This document shows, piece by piece, positions 48,901 to 55,786 of a DNA stretch of 64,000 nucleotides. A program made the position numbers and the translations under genes. The stretch spans positions 8,835,407 to 8,899,406 of the forward strand of contig OZ026842.1 of the NCBI GenBank assembly GCA_964023205.1, written 5' to 3'. Under the pieces are notes generated by a model. The model saw only the letters and a program-made list of their open reading frames with translations, was not told where the DNA came from and did no database searches. Positions within the stretch are counted from its first letter, which is position 1; each line of letters opens with the position of its first letter. The stretch comes from Lutraria lutraria (lineage: Eukaryota; Mollusca; Bivalvia; Venerida; Mactridae).

Positions 48901-51752
48901 AAAATATGAAAAAAGAATATCGGACATCCAAAAATAATTTGCACATTTTATTATGTAACTGACTATAAGTATTTTAAAATCGTGATGCAGAATGGTGTGT
49001 TGATATTAAACAGGACTGGTATATTTGATGTCGAAGTCGTTGATTTATATAAAATATATTCTGAAACGTGTGTTTCCACATTACTAGACCGAATCAGTCG
49101 CCTGTAGAGACCGCTGCCAATTTTGAAAACTATAATACACCGTCTAGTATGACATTTTAAGATATTCAACTAACTGAAACAAATACAGTAACTGTATTTT
49201 CATTTATTTTCGTTGGGTTCAATTTTCGTGGTTTTTGCTAAAATTGTTATTTCGTTGGGACTTAAATTCGTGGATGTTGATTTTTGAAAAGAAATGCCTT
49301 ATCTCTGCATTTACATTCGTGGTGGTTTGATTTTGTGGATGAGCCACCACGAAATCCACGATATTAAATCCCAACGATAATAAATGATTCCACAGTACAT
49401 TGAACATTTTTAATCGTAGACCCTTTGACAATTTAGTGAATAAACATTCTGATTTAACAGCATTTTAGTCTGAAATATTTTGTCTGAAATGCGCAAACTA
49501 TGTACAATGCAACAGCAAACTTTAATAAAAAATGTATGTTTCTGGTTATATTAAACGTATGATAGAAAGGTACGTGCTTTTTGTGGTTCTTGAAAGCGGG
49601 TGGAAAGGTAAAAATAGTGAGACAGTAGATGTACCGTTACTCAGACCTAATAAAAATCTAGGGTTGCGTAAAAAATTAGGGTAGGTCGGGTAACGAAAAA
49701 CAAACAATTTCTTACGCCCCATAGAAACAACCCCCAAAAAAGCATTTTGATATTCAAATCACCAGCTACGCCACGTGACTTCGATATTTAAAACGTGTTC
49801 TTGTATCGAGATATATGATGACAGCGACATAAAATGAATGATAAAGGAGATGCGATTTCAAAATACCCGGATTTATTGTGAAACACGATGAATGGACGAA
49901 AAAAAAGCTTAAAGTGTGCCTACAATAGCTGATGCAGTAAATAACACGGAAATAGCTAACACATTTGGCCACATCCGTGCACCATAATTGTATCACAGTG
50001 TTTGATGCCAGTACACTGGTGTGGGATAGCCCTGGTATTACTGGACCAATCCCTTCATTTTATTCACAGTCTTTATAATTTTGATATTAAGAATAAAATG
50101 ATATACCCAATTTGTCCGAAATAGGAACATACTAGTAGCCCTTTATAGGCTGTCTTTGTTGCTTTGTTTGTTTGGATTTTATGCCCCTTATAAACAGTCA
50201 AAGTCATATGAGGCGATTAATTCATCTAATCAGCATTCTTGTGAAGAATCAGTACTAGACTCCCCTCCTCCGTAAGCAACTACACATACCTACTTTCTCA
50301 CATATATTGTGATGGTCGGTAGCGGGGCTGAAGCCCACGGCCCTATATCAGTGAGAGGTTACAGTGATTTGAAGTCAGCGACCACAAACCACTCGACCAC
50401 GGAGGCGGGTCTATATTAATAGGTACACTTTGATCAACTTTGTTTCAGGATAAGGGCAGGGAAATACGTGTAGGTGAAACTCATGAAAATATATAATTAT
50501 GAACTGAAACGTCTATGGTTATAGATATGTATGTATTTTGTATTTAACGCTATAATTATAGTACAAAATAATTAAAGTAGCAAGGCCATACTAGTATTCA
50601 TAAAATCGAAGATCATTGAAGGCCTGCTTCACAATGTACATTATCATAATGATTTTTATACCGTCTAGTATGTTGTGAAAATAACAATCTTTGTATTACT
50701 TAAAGTTGTAAAGGGTATAATTATGGATTGCTTTGATTGATTGACCGATATTTTAATTATTGTAAATTTATGCGAGGAAACCAAATAGTCCTTAAACGCA
50801 GTCTGATATCCTATTACCTACAGTGTAAATGCAGGTTAGAAAATATTATTGTATACAAACACTTAGGAATACCAATATAATTGTAGTCGTAGTGAAATTA
50901 GATTTCTTCAAACGGTGAATAGTGTGAAAAACAAACTTTTCGACATAGGCAATATTTACTTGATATGTTTCTCAATTATGACCAAGCCTAATGCGAATAG
51001 CTAACAAAATAGTCATGGAAGAAATGACTTACCTTGCCGAACATATCATGCCATCCCGTCATCAAATCTCTATCAGCAGCCATGCTTGTCCAGCTTCGGT
51101 TCGAGTAACTATCCTTCCGAGATTGGGTCTGGCGAGGCACATATCCGTGCTGTCTGTTATATATATAGTCATAATTGGGCACTTTGTGCTCTATAGAGTG
51201 TGTTTCTCTAAGATCACTTCCATGATGATATGAACGATCAGAAGTATCCACGTCACTGTGAAGCTCTTCTGATAGAGGAACACGACGAGTAGCCCCTGGG
51301 CGATCTAACTCGTTTGCTCTGTATGGATTGTCATTCACGTATTTGTCATTTCTCCCCGAATATGCAATTTCCTCCCTTCTGGTTTGACCAGGTACTCCAA
51401 CATCTTCCTTTCTTGCTGCTCCAAAATTGTCATATATAGTTCGCCCCGTCTGATTCCGAGACGCTTGTTCAGCTGGATCCTTCTTTGCTGCTCTGTAACG
51501 ATTCGATCGTCCGTAGTTCTCAGTTTGGCTTTCATTCAAGTCATAGTCTTTCTTTGGAATGGTATGGTCAATCCAATCAAACCCATAGTCATAACTGTCG
51601 TCGGCTCTTGTGGCACCATACTCATTACGGAGCCGGTTTCCGTCAAGTTTTGACGCAGCTACGTCATTTCGAGTGGCTCTCATTCCTTCTTGGATATATC
51701 TAGAATCACGTCCATAATCGTCATTAGTTGCCCGCCTATGTGGAGAAGCCAT
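727..51752 (-). CDS. Giant type II membrane protein: SEA, EB, 24 Sushi, 10 Ig pairs, 3 CBM14 (36 exons)
   Basis: Exons, minus strand, in order: 51752-51033, 39695-39485, 39212-39094, 38724-38654, 37929-37721, 37040-36906, 34597-33014, 32674-32321, 30845-30724, 30261-29178, 28838-28485, 27009-26888, 26425-25342, 25002-24649, 23173-23052, 22590-21498, 20931-20572, 20378-20248, 20045-19844, 15362-15024, 14014-13649, 12876-12688, 12018-11728, 11284-11142, 10939-10735, 10378-10064, 9441-9302, 8756-8558, 7972-7682, 7153-6818, 6343-6167, 3984-3649, 3040-2711, 2180-1857, 1417-1085, 920-727. All have GT-AG borders and the phases chain to one stop, about 4,312 residues. With no signal peptide and one basic-flanked span, the ectodomain should be C-terminal. 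I do not recognise a named orthologue. A role in recognition at chitinous or mucosal surfaces is inference from domains. Exons may be skipped or missed; transcript evidence is absent. Confidence 0.83.
1085..2180 (-). CDS. Ig pair 10 (two exons)
   Basis: Exons are 2180-1857 (Ig-A: VIQSTCVLSGGSG to ACQHEGTLYCYSPD, with both the early Cys and the canonical Y-x-C-like Cys) and 1417-1085 (Ig-B in one exon: TPDLTLPIAF, SLYCSADVGYP, EQCEINETK, EFRCIVFD). Residues are about 4030-4248. The terminal CBM14 follows. Confidence 0.83.
2711..3984 (-). CDS. Ig pair 9 (two exons)
   Basis: Exons are 3984-3649 (Ig-A: ASIDCSVYH to VICIHEGQYVMVYDNG, with the shifted-cysteine pattern of pairs 6 and 7) and 3040-2711 (Ig-B in one exon: APTISTSSDSF, VACNGPVGKPEG, DNCSFISG, FEYQCKSVG). 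Residues are about 3808-4029. Both exons are phase 1-1. Confidence 0.82.
3985..6166. other. Long intron between CBM14 module 2 and Ig pair 9
   Basis: About 2.2 kb with no supported exon. The open frames at 4126-4497, 4844-5170 and 5758-5964 lack domain content and sit in AT-rich sequence. Confidence 0.5.
6167..6343 (-). CDS. CBM14/peritrophin-A chitin-binding module 2
   Basis: A 59-residue phase 1-1 exon (about 3749-3807): ESICDNKTSG, NTFDCRSRFTCTDSE, PFRFCAGADECYHDGVC, DCEDAGK. The spacing C-x(n)-F-D-C-x4-F-x-C-x(n)-P-F-x-F-C follows the CBM14 layout and matches module 1, including the extra C-terminal cysteines. The HP of typical members is replaced by NTF, so chitin binding is less certain than for the terminal module. 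Confidence 0.75.
6436..6669. mobile_element. MITE-like element, shorter copy
   Basis: Bounded by AAAGACCCATTCGC and CCCTAATGGGCTTT, with the interior ACAGAACAATAGATTGAATG shared with 38130-38464. It lies between Ig pair 8 and CBM14 module 2. Confidence 0.5.
6818..7972 (-). CDS. Ig pair 8 (two exons)
   Basis: Exons are 7972-7682 (Ig-A: TMICIVDGM to VKCGDDGVYYCRPKG, a near-canonical V-set-like DxGxYxC motif) and 7153-6818 (Ig-B in one exon: GTPVINLS, ETVCSAEIGY, SECSNVHSIAF, TIFRCVVKD). Residues are about 3540-3748. The pair is directly followed by a CBM14 exon, completing an Ig-Ig-chitin-binding cassette. Confidence 0.83.
7480..7625. repeat. Interspersed repeat shared with 49185-49395
   Basis: TTTTCATTTATTTTCGTTGG, AAATTCGT and TTGATTTTTGAAAAGAAAT recur in the same order at 49185-49395. 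The copy here is shorter and ends just before the Ig-A exon of pair 8. Confidence 0.55.
8558..10378 (-). CDS. Ig pair 7 (three exons)
   Basis: Exons are 10378-10064 (Ig-A), 9441-9302 and 8756-8558 (split Ig-B). Ig-A has VFECELQD and ISCVHEGDYTVNI, again without the Cys two residues after Tyr. The 9441-9302 exon codes SAPSVPTLYVQS to LFLELQFE with INCTAELG. The next has SNCKHVGV and LIRCVTRD. Residues are about 3322-3539. The short split exons are recognised by homology to pair 6 and by phase, not by length. Confidence 0.8.
9003..9160. repeat. Foldback element (long inverted repeat)
   Basis: Two arms of about 70 bp: TTTAATAGTCGACCGGTTTC on the left answers GAAACCGGTCGGCTATTAAA on the right, with GCCCTGATG/CATCAGGGC near the centre. 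It lies in the phase-0 intron that splits Ig-B of pair 7. Confidence 0.75.
10735..12018 (-). CDS. Ig pair 6 (three exons)
   Basis: Exons are 12018-11728 (Ig-A), 11284-11142 and 10939-10735 (split Ig-B). Ig-A has VQFKCNTQD and VNVSCDNDKDYAVIV; the F-strand Cys after Tyr is absent and a Cys lies seven residues before it. In Ig-B the donor GAAGAT|GTGAGA was chosen because it gives phase 0, as in sister exons, and joins YLEVADED to VENAYLIYD. Landmarks are IVCNGSVG, DCTFIETV and YVRCTTKD. Residues are about 3109-3321. Confidence 0.8.
12245..12604. mobile_element. MITE-like element with AAAGYCCCAT ends
   Basis: About 360 bp with imperfect inverted ends (AAGCCCCATTAGC and GCTTATGGGACTTT) and an internal GCGCGTGACGTCAC. 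It lies in the intron between CBM14 module 1 and Ig pair 6. Related copies are at 35155-36640 and, inverted, from 54697. Confidence 0.6.
12688..12876 (-). CDS. CBM14/peritrophin-A chitin-binding module 1
   Basis: A 63-residue phase 1-1 exon (about 3046-3108). ETVCRGYEKY, IQHPFYCHSAVTCYADGT, PPKCADDQCFDNSTIQC gives the type-2 chitin-binding pattern: HP-x-x-C-x-x-x-x-x-C with an aromatic residue, followed by CFDNST..C near the end. Extra cysteines (TDDCASVGC) extend the C-terminal side, as in the module at 6167-6343. Chitin or GlcNAc binding is inferred from the family; the usual aromatic positions are partly changed. Confidence 0.78.
13649..15362 (-). CDS. Ig pair 5 (two exons)
   Basis: Exons are 15362-15024 (Ig-A: ENAIECDFYGED to EDTYTCKIIYDG, with an extra LDWCSN) and 14014-13649 (Ig-B in one exon, no internal intron). 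The Ig-B is degenerate: the B-strand position reads KLFWVRGELG where its relatives have Cys, and the last Cys is replaced in TFALKAVSMSM, leaving only SECGVE. It still has family landmarks (GVPDF at the start, ESKVIKVV at the end) and is open. Residues are about 2811-3045. A CBM14 exon follows. Confidence 0.77.
14100..14145. repeat. GA-rich microsatellite
   Basis: A run of GAGA with a GGGGGG end, in the intron between the two Ig exons of pair 5. Confidence 0.8.
17510..17775 (-). pseudogene. Decayed coding-like fragment inside the transposon
   Basis: On the minus strand one frame reads HGFGAEWFSGSKMKKFSK and on to a stop at AVFN. A shifted frame then reads EKLWSPVKDAALTLEKMK, KPWKKLQQVL and stops. 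The composition looks protein-like and lysine-rich. It could be a transposase remnant or a captured host exon; I do not recognise the family. Confidence 0.3.
18780..19385. repeat. Interspersed repeat with about 120-170-bp internal units (nested copy)
   Basis: Reiterated phrases such as CTTAGATATTTAGTGTGTAG, TTTGTTCAAATTATGGC and GGTCAAAATTGG recur in this block. They match the blocks at 23545-24440 and 35387-36512. Confidence 0.6.
19844..20931 (-). CDS. Ig pair 4 (three exons)
   Basis: Exons are 20931-20572 (Ig-A), 20378-20248 and 20045-19844 (Ig-B split by a phase-0 intron). Ig-A resembles the triplicated Ig-A (YVEFDSSNYSLKKGEAG) and ends NTCGTYACAILV, but the B-strand Cys expected near SISFTATKY is missing. 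Ig-B keeps VVDCSGY, EILGCTF and LVVRCGLN. Residues are about 2580-2810. No Sushi domain follows. The next intron holds the 4.2-kb transposon. Confidence 0.82.
21498..25002 (-). CDS. Repeat unit 3 of 3: Ig pair 3 plus five Sushi domains, last two diverged
   Basis: Exons are 25002-24649, 23173-23052 and 22590-21498. The Ig exons and first three Sushi domains match units 1 and 2, but below about 21880 the last two Sushi domains (from MSCEPLEV to SCIIPG) are clearly different in sequence while keeping the CCP cysteines. A one-base intron indel upstream of the large exon separates this copy from the others. The exon ends CCGG|GTAAAT in phase 1. Residues are about 2057-2579. Confidence 0.85.
23545..24440. 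repeat. GGCCATGATGG-family interspersed repeat, copy in unit 3
   Basis: Runs from TTGAGCTTTTGTGATCG to CCATCATGGCCCTTTTA with degenerate internal units (AAGTTTGTTCAAATTATTGC, GGCTCCGCCCTGGGGTTAAC). It is carried along in the triplication at 27381-28276 and 31217-32112. The preceding 23330-23510 is rich in CGATAG/GCGCAC phrases. Confidence 0.65.
25342..28838 (-). CDS. Repeat unit 2 of 3: Ig pair 2 plus five Sushi domains
   Basis: Exons are 28838-28485, 27009-26888 and 26425-25342, exactly 3,836 bp below their counterparts in unit 1. The Ig-A exon is identical in translation to both other copies. In the large exon I see two amino-acid changes from unit 1: Pro for Thr in SHPTSSD, and Lys for Thr in ICKNGSW. 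Residues are about 1537-2056. The structure is the same as unit 1. Confidence 0.87.
27381..28276. repeat. GGCCATGATGG-family interspersed repeat, copy in unit 2
   Basis: Copy of the block at 23545-24440, shifted by 3,836 bp through the tandem triplication. Confidence 0.65.
29178..32674 (-). CDS. Repeat unit 1 of 3: Ig pair 1 plus five Sushi domains
   Basis: Exons are 32674-32321 (Ig-A, phase 1-1), 30845-30724 (first half of Ig-B, phase 1-0) and 30261-29178 (second half of Ig-B fused in frame to five Sushi domains, phase 0-1). Ig-A has VLVCNVTDF and ends in EDCGAYICLV, close to the DxGxYxC F-strand motif. Ig-B has NVSCKGYY, FTGCMYV and SLRCSLDY. The Sushi domains begin at DACVDEF and end at RQNCTLHG. 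Residues are about 1017-1536. The unit is nearly identical to the two that follow. Confidence 0.87.
31217..32112. repeat. GGCCATGATGG-family interspersed repeat, copy in unit 1
   Basis: Third copy of the same intronic block. It differs at single positions, for example TTTTAGCTTAAA for TTTTATCTTAAA near 32110. Confidence 0.65.
33014..34597 (-). CDS. Exon 7: nine consecutive Sushi (CCP) domains
   Basis: One 1,584-nt exon, phase 1-1, codes nine Sushi repeats (about residues 489-1016). Each has the CCP pattern of four cysteines with a hydrophobic-Gly-Tyr/Phe motif before Cys 3 and a conserved Trp before Cys 4, for example ECEDGYEW, SCEEGY, DDGYEL, NGTWEIPPIC and NGTWSANVTC. Repeats 1-5 are unique in the window. 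From about 33640 to 33014 the exon matches the last Sushi domains of the triplicated units almost base for base. Sushi domains bind complement proteins, glycans or protein ligands. NxS/T glycosylation sites are frequent. Nine Sushi domains in one exon is unusual, since many animals keep one per exon. Confidence 0.88.
34811..34944. repeat. Foldback element near the nine-Sushi exon
   Basis: ATATCACATTTCTAAGAGGG at the left pairs with the right end CGTCTTAGATATGTGATAT, and AATGTTGACC with GGTCAACATT near the centre. It is a hairpin-forming palindrome in the intron between exons 6 and 7. Confidence 0.75.
35155..36640. mobile_element. MITE-like element interrupted by a nested repeat
   Basis: The left part begins AAAGCCCATTAGC (35155) and the right part ends TATTGGACTT (36640). 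They match the uninterrupted element at 12245-12604, including CGCGTGACGTCAC and CCGGATTCCTCTGTTATAG. Between about 35387 and 36512 lies a GGCCATGATGG-family repeat in the opposite orientation to those at 23.5-32.1 kb, so it inserted later. Confidence 0.65.
36906..37040 (-). CDS. Exon 6: EB/EGF-like cysteine-rich module
   Basis: Forty-five residues (about 444-488) carry the spacing NTTCGNAMKKRCKTKRSDC, then ESTCVCATGKMY and DSCNR, six or more cysteines in an EB/EGF-like layout. It is a symmetrical phase 1-1 exon between the SEA domain and the Sushi array. The exact family (EB module or degenerate EGF) cannot be fixed by eye. Confidence 0.72.
37244..37595. repeat. 32-bp minisatellite, about 11 copies
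   Basis: The unit is close to GTGTGGTGGTTGGGTTTCGG followed by TTGGGGAATATT. Most copies differ by one or two bases. No frame contains a stop, so long spurious open frames appear on both strands. It lies in the intron between SEA exon 5 and the EB exon. Confidence 0.92.
37721..39212 (-). CDS. Exons 3-5: SEA domain with GSVVV cleavage motif
   Basis: Exons 39212-39094, 38724-38654 and 37929-37721 code about residues 311-443. The first has the SEA-type opening GTYNFEATVSNLEYTADM and ...STAFCDE. The second links ITQKAKTSNIDDLDLEGCVV. The third begins in the KNGSVVVSF strand, matching the GSVVV strand of self-cleaving SEA domains such as mucin MUC1, where cleavage falls between Gly and Ser (here G376/S377). 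After it come further beta-like segments rich in Val and Ile. The donor of the third exon was chosen as ACAT|GTACGT because only that phase keeps the next exon open. SEA domains next to a membrane helix typically act as a shedding or force-sensitive break point. Confidence 0.8.
38130..38464. mobile_element. MITE-like element with AAAGGCCCATTAGC ends
   Basis: Inverted ends AAAGGCCCATTAGC and GCTAATGGGACTTT bound about 335 bp in the intron between SEA exons 4 and 5. The interior (ACAGAACAATAGAT) matches the element at 6436-6669 and not the TGACGTCA version, so this is a second subfamily sharing the ends. Confidence 0.6.
39485..39695 (-). CDS. Exon 2: juxtamembrane segment and transmembrane helix
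   Basis: This exon codes residues 241-310. A polar stretch ends in the basic cluster RRSRMKCK, followed by about 24 hydrophobic residues (282-305, mostly Val, Ala, Leu and Ile) and then TASKED. Positive charge before the helix and none after it predicts N-in/C-out, type II topology, matching the lack of a signal peptide and the extracellular modules downstream. It starts in phase 0 after TTTTAG and ends in phase 1 at GATG|GTTTGT. Confidence 0.85.
40706..44195. repeat. 20-bp minisatellite, roughly 170 copies, in intron 1
   Basis: The unit is TAACCTTCTTCATAGATAAG with variants (TTATTAATAGACAAG, ATAGATATG, ATAAATAAG). In 41.2-42.2 kb the variants recur in a fixed order, giving an 80-bp higher-order unit of four. 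Copies below 42.7 kb are more uniform, and those above it carry ATAAATAAGG variants. Confidence 0.93.
48110..48215 (-). repeat. tRNA-derived SINE-like sequence
   Basis: On the minus strand GGTTCGAATCACGG fits a Pol III B box, and CAGGCTCAGTTTGTGGGC upstream fits an A box. The flanks do not make an acceptor stem, so it is not a tRNA gene. Confidence 0.5.
49185..49395. repeat. Interspersed repeat with inverted TTCGTGG/CCACGAA parts
   Basis: Contains TTTCATTTATTTTCGTTGGG at the left and CCCAACGATAATAAATG at the right in inverted form, with ATTCGTGGTGG and CCACCACGAAAT at the centre. Related to 7480-7625. Confidence 0.6.
50180..50410. repeat. SINE-like repeat
   Basis: CAGTCAAAGTCATATGAGGC and GAATCAGTACTAGACTCCC match 46195-46290. 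The far end on the minus strand, CCGTGGTCGAGTGG, resembles a tRNA-Ser A box. Confidence 0.5.
51033..51752 (-). CDS. Exon 1: N-terminal cytoplasmic tail, residues 1-240
   Basis: The ATG at 51752-51750 has A at -3 and G at +4. The open frame runs 240 codons to the donor GGCAAG|GTAAGT and ends in phase 0. The product is hydrophilic, rich in Arg, Asp, Asn, Tyr and Ser, and has no signal peptide or hydrophobic run, so it looks intrinsically disordered. About 20 tyrosines are scattered through it. KYVNDN fits a YxN (Grb2-type SH2) pattern, and others such as TIYDNF and NYDYIYN are acidic or Asn-rich. There is no clean ITIM or ITAM. Basic residues are spread throughout. The exon is joined to the membrane exon across an 11.3-kb intron by matching phase; this is the longest jump in the model and the first to test with RNA. 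Confidence 0.8.
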
Positions 51753-51753
51753 T

Positions 51754-51762
51754 TTACAACAT
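51754..51762 (-). promoter_or_regulatory. Minimal upstream ORF (ATG TTG TAA) before the main ATG
   Basis: The three-codon frame ATGTTGTAA ends one base before the main ATG (TAAAATGG). If this stretch is transcribed it could reduce or re-route initiation. Another ATG followed at once by TGA lies near 51877. Its effect is inference. Confidence 0.35.
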
Positions 51763-51984
51763 CACTAGGTCAACTTGTTTTATTATCAGATTAAAACTGA
51801 CTTGAAGTTGAGTGAATAATCAATTAATAAACAGATTATTTAGTTAATAAACACGTCTTGTTTAAGAGTCAATTTATCACATTCAATGTGTTTCTGAACA
51901 GATATAAACTCTTCCTAATAGCGGACTTAAAGCCGACTATATGGCTTACTGAAATCTATTTGAAGTAACTTCCTTGTTTAGAGC

Positions 51985-51992
51985 CTTTTATA
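51985..51992 (-). promoter_or_regulatory. TATA-like box upstream of exon 1
   Basis: Read on the minus strand, GGGTATAAAAGGCTCT lies about 235 bp upstream of the ATG. A start about 30 bp downstream would leave a 5' UTR near 200 nt. Position and match are the only evidence. Confidence 0.4.
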
Positions 51993-54900
51993 CCCGTTTA
52001 TTTACGGTAGTAGACGTTTGTGACATAGTCAAAGCTGGTAGAGAAAAAGAACAAAATTAATGACACAGTGTCGTGGAGCCACTTAAAATAAAAGAGACCT
52101 TCTTTTATACTCGTTCATAGATCAATCATATTATAATCAATTTGATGAGCACAATCACGGAAGTGATAAATACTAAAACTTATTACGTCAGGCGATGAAG
52201 GGGTTCATTCAGGCGATACTCTGTTCTATTCTGTTCTAAGGGTCAGGCGTTTTAAGTTTGCTATTCAATAAAATTACATTATCTGCTGCCTTAACAATAT
52301 TTCATTATGCTTATTTGTTTCTGCGATCTGATTTCATTCTATTTTATTAAGTATTAAATTCAAACAAGGGCTGTATATAAAACTAATAAAGTTTGTGGTT
52401 AAACTTTATTTACAATGTCAAAGTCTTATACAAAATCTATATGACTTGCTATGTGATTATGATAATAGGTAAGTTCATGAACTGCATGGTTTTTAGTATA
52501 CCTTTAACAATGTATTACAAACAAGGGTTATATTATTACTTTATCCTCTAAAACGAACAAAATTAATGTAGTTTGCACATTATAACGATGTCGAATTTGC
52601 CTTTGTTTATTTAATATGTATATGTATTTCTTAACAGCCCTTTCGACAGCTATGGTCATTTCAGAGTCGTCCCACAGAGAAGGGAGAGAAGATACTGAAC
52701 ATTTACATCCCTACTCTTAACAAATATTTTATCGCGCTGTGTAAAGCACTGATACAAGCCTTGTCCTTGTTCCTGTGATTTTGTAGACACAATACCTGGA
52801 TCTGTAGTTGGGACACTGAAAATAGCCTACTATTTCTTTAAGCAACCCGTTTACTTGAGCGGGAACTTGATCTGTAGGTTCACAGACCTCAGTGACATGC
52901 GTTTGATTCTTGACTTGGAAAAGTTACTGTGTGGTGATTGGGCTTAAGAAAGTAAACCCGTGATTGTTCATTAGTCGTTGTCACTTACTCACTTACTTAC
53001 TGAGAACAGGTTTTGTACAATTGCTGAGCCCAATGGTTAAGAATAGTAAAGTGAATTACCCACCTGTATGCCTCGAAGCATAGTGTAATACAGACATAAA
53101 TCCAGAAAATGAATTATTTATATCGGTGAGCACAAGTTATCAATATAATGAGAGTGAACTGTGTAAAATGTGTTCAGTTGAAACTTCAAGCTTGTACTAA
53201 AACCTAACAGGTGAAGTATTTTTTCTATCCACAAATTATCTTTGGAATAACTTTAGCGTAGGAGGTTTGCTTTGCAATGAGCCGAAAACATGTATAATCG
53301 GCAACAATATGGAGCCATAATCAGTTAGTACCCAATAAGAAAAAATGGAAAGCATGTGATTGTGTTGTAATTTATATTTGACATTATGTTTGTCATAAAA
53401 ATAAAGCGAATGAATGAGTTAGGGTTGTGTAATATACACACATAATTATATTCGTCACCGGTTTGCAAACAAGAGTTGCTTATTTATTCTTTAAAATTAC
53501 AATATCTTTAATTTGTCATATCAATAGAATGATGTCTGCATGATGAATAGAAATGCATTTAAGTGGTCTATAAGTAAATATATTTAATGATTTTACAGTC
53601 CCTACATAAACGCATGTTGATTATGTTGTACCTTAAAAATAAAATGTTAACGTATTGAGTTGTATAAATGCGAAAAAAAATACAATGGGAGGTATGTGTT
53701 TTATTGAATATGATATAAAACTGCATGTTACATTACGTTTGTCATGTCTTGAATCGTGAGAAGAAATAATCGCAAAAGAAAAGTAGAAGAAAGGAAGAAA
53801 TGTTAACATATCTTGAAGCTACAGTGGTCACAAATAGCTACATGGGGCCAACATAACAATTCACTGAAATGAATTAAAATTAGATATGGATACACGTTAA
53901 TAAACAGAGAACAGTACAACTTCTGAAACAATGGAATTCCCTGAAAATCGGGCGATATTACATGTCCCTTTTTATCGGAATCTATCCAAAGTTTTCTGAA
54001 AACCGGAATACTCAAACGACCGGACTTTAGGCTCAGTCAGGAAGTGATCCGGGTTTTTAAGGAATATTTTTTTGTAGTTATAGTTGAAAGAAGATTATCT
54101 GACAGGTTGAATACTGTCATTCGTTTTAACTAAGCTCATCTTTTATAACACTTTTTTTTTCATTACAGCGTAATTCATTTTTTGTCAGATAAGGTTTCTT
54201 CCAAATGTATTACTATCCACCGATACAATTAGGACACTATTCTAAACCTTGTAACTTCTGGAGCCTGAGTTTCACGCAAGTCTATTCAATATATTTATAT
54301 ATGAAATTGTTTAACAAACTATTCAGTAGGTTTATGATGGTTACGTAAAACTTTACAACTTGCATTAAATTGCTGCATTGAATCTTTATAATCATGCTAG
54401 CACAATGAGCAGCCAAAAATGTTTAATAAACCATGTCTTCTAAAATGAGGATTTGAGAAAGAAAAGTATCATATAACTAGATAGAACGAACGCTTTATTA
54501 CGACTAACAGTATAATTAATATTCTAAATCATTGTTGTCATCACAATGAATATACCTAGGCTGATATCTCTTACCGTAGCATTTATAAGGTTTAATGTAC
54601 CATTGCTTAACAGTGCAATGAATAAGTTTGCATAAACATTCCGAGACATTCAATTGGCAAACAATGATGTGGCGATATTAATCACATACCATCCTTAAAG
54701 TCCCATAAGCATGTAAATGTATCGGTCGTAATAGTTTCTATTTGTCCCATAACAGAGGAATATGGGGTGTTTTCTCCCGTGCATACTTTACAGCAAGGAA
54801 AAATGTTTCCTAAACCATTATCGTATTGTTTTCAATATCATTAAAAAATACTATTTACAGAACAACAATTACTGTGTTTTCCCGCAGTCATATTATGCAC

Positions 54901-55784
54901 ATGGCATAAGGTGACGTCACGCGCTCTTTATATTTCAAGTTTACAGTGGTAAAACTCACAGCGAAATGAGTGTTTTTAGAAGAAAACGGGCTCGTTTCGT
55001 CGGTAATTATTATCTTGGGATAAAATCAGTAATTGTTTGTTTTTTTGCTTATATTTTTATATAATTTACTACCAAAATAACATGAGTACACCTAAAATAT
55101 CGAACGTTCCGAAAACTAGGACCGCCCTTGATTTCGGGTTAACTTGTCAGTAAAACTTAAACGCCGGAGACCAAATATGACGTAATTGCAAAGTAACCAA
55201 CAGAAATCGGGCTTTAAAAGCCTAAAGTTTTCCTACGTTTCGCAGCTACACCTCTCCTGATAAAACTAACATAGTTTTCTAGCTTTTCATGTTTCATAAA
55301 AATGTCTGCGATTAAACATTAGTTCTCATTCAATTGTAAACTTGCAGATGAGGAACACAATGTCGATACAAGCCCCAAGAATGACCAAGAGCGAGCTGAC
55401 CTTGTTTGATGTTGCATAATGTTTTTTTTTAATGTTATTATATATTAAGTTTCAAGTTTCATGAACAATTGTCTTATACACATAAAATAATTACATACGT
55501 AATTCGGTAACGTTATTTCATAAATAAGTACTCTACAATGTATCTGTTAATATTATTACAAGTTCCCAACCAGCTGATGCACATGTAAATAATACTTTGT
55601 TAAACTTGGTAACATATTGGTCCAATGGATTGGGTGCCCATCTGTGTTTTGAAACTTATGTTTGTAAATAGTAAATATGTCCATGCACATGTTACATAAT
55701 AAATAAATTATTTATCTTTTATAATAGTAAATATTTATTTCCACAATACTAGTTTTGATATATTGTTTTATTTTACATTGAAAA
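51993..55784. other. Upstream region, no gene seen
   Basis: AT-rich sequence with a short repeat match at 52635-52690 (ACAGCTATGGTCATTTCAGA, also at 56905) and the inverted MITE copy at 54697. No convincing exon. Confidence 0.5.
54697..55030. mobile_element. MITE-like element, inverted copy upstream of the gene
   Basis: Starts AAAGTCCCATAAGC and contains GGTGACGTCACGCGC and TTTCGTCGGTAATTATTATC, the reverse complement of the elements at 12.2 and 35.2 kb. Its second end is not clear. Confidence 0.55.
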
Positions 55785-55786
55785 TA

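Larger units (their letters stand above)
44196..51032. other. Rest of intron 1: interspersed repeats, no gene seen
   Basis: Contains scattered SINE-like and other repeats (45770-45840, 46195-46290, 46700-47110, 48110-48470, 49185-49395, 50180-50410) in AT-rich sequence. Its open frames are all under 90 codons and unconvincing. An unrecognised alternative first exon cannot be excluded. Confidence 0.5.

Noticed and set aside
50988..51032. Extension of exon 1 beyond its donor (VSHFFHDYF...)
   Set aside because: A strong GGCAAG|GTAAGT donor precedes it, and ending there would leave a soluble protein without the membrane exon that fits in phase.
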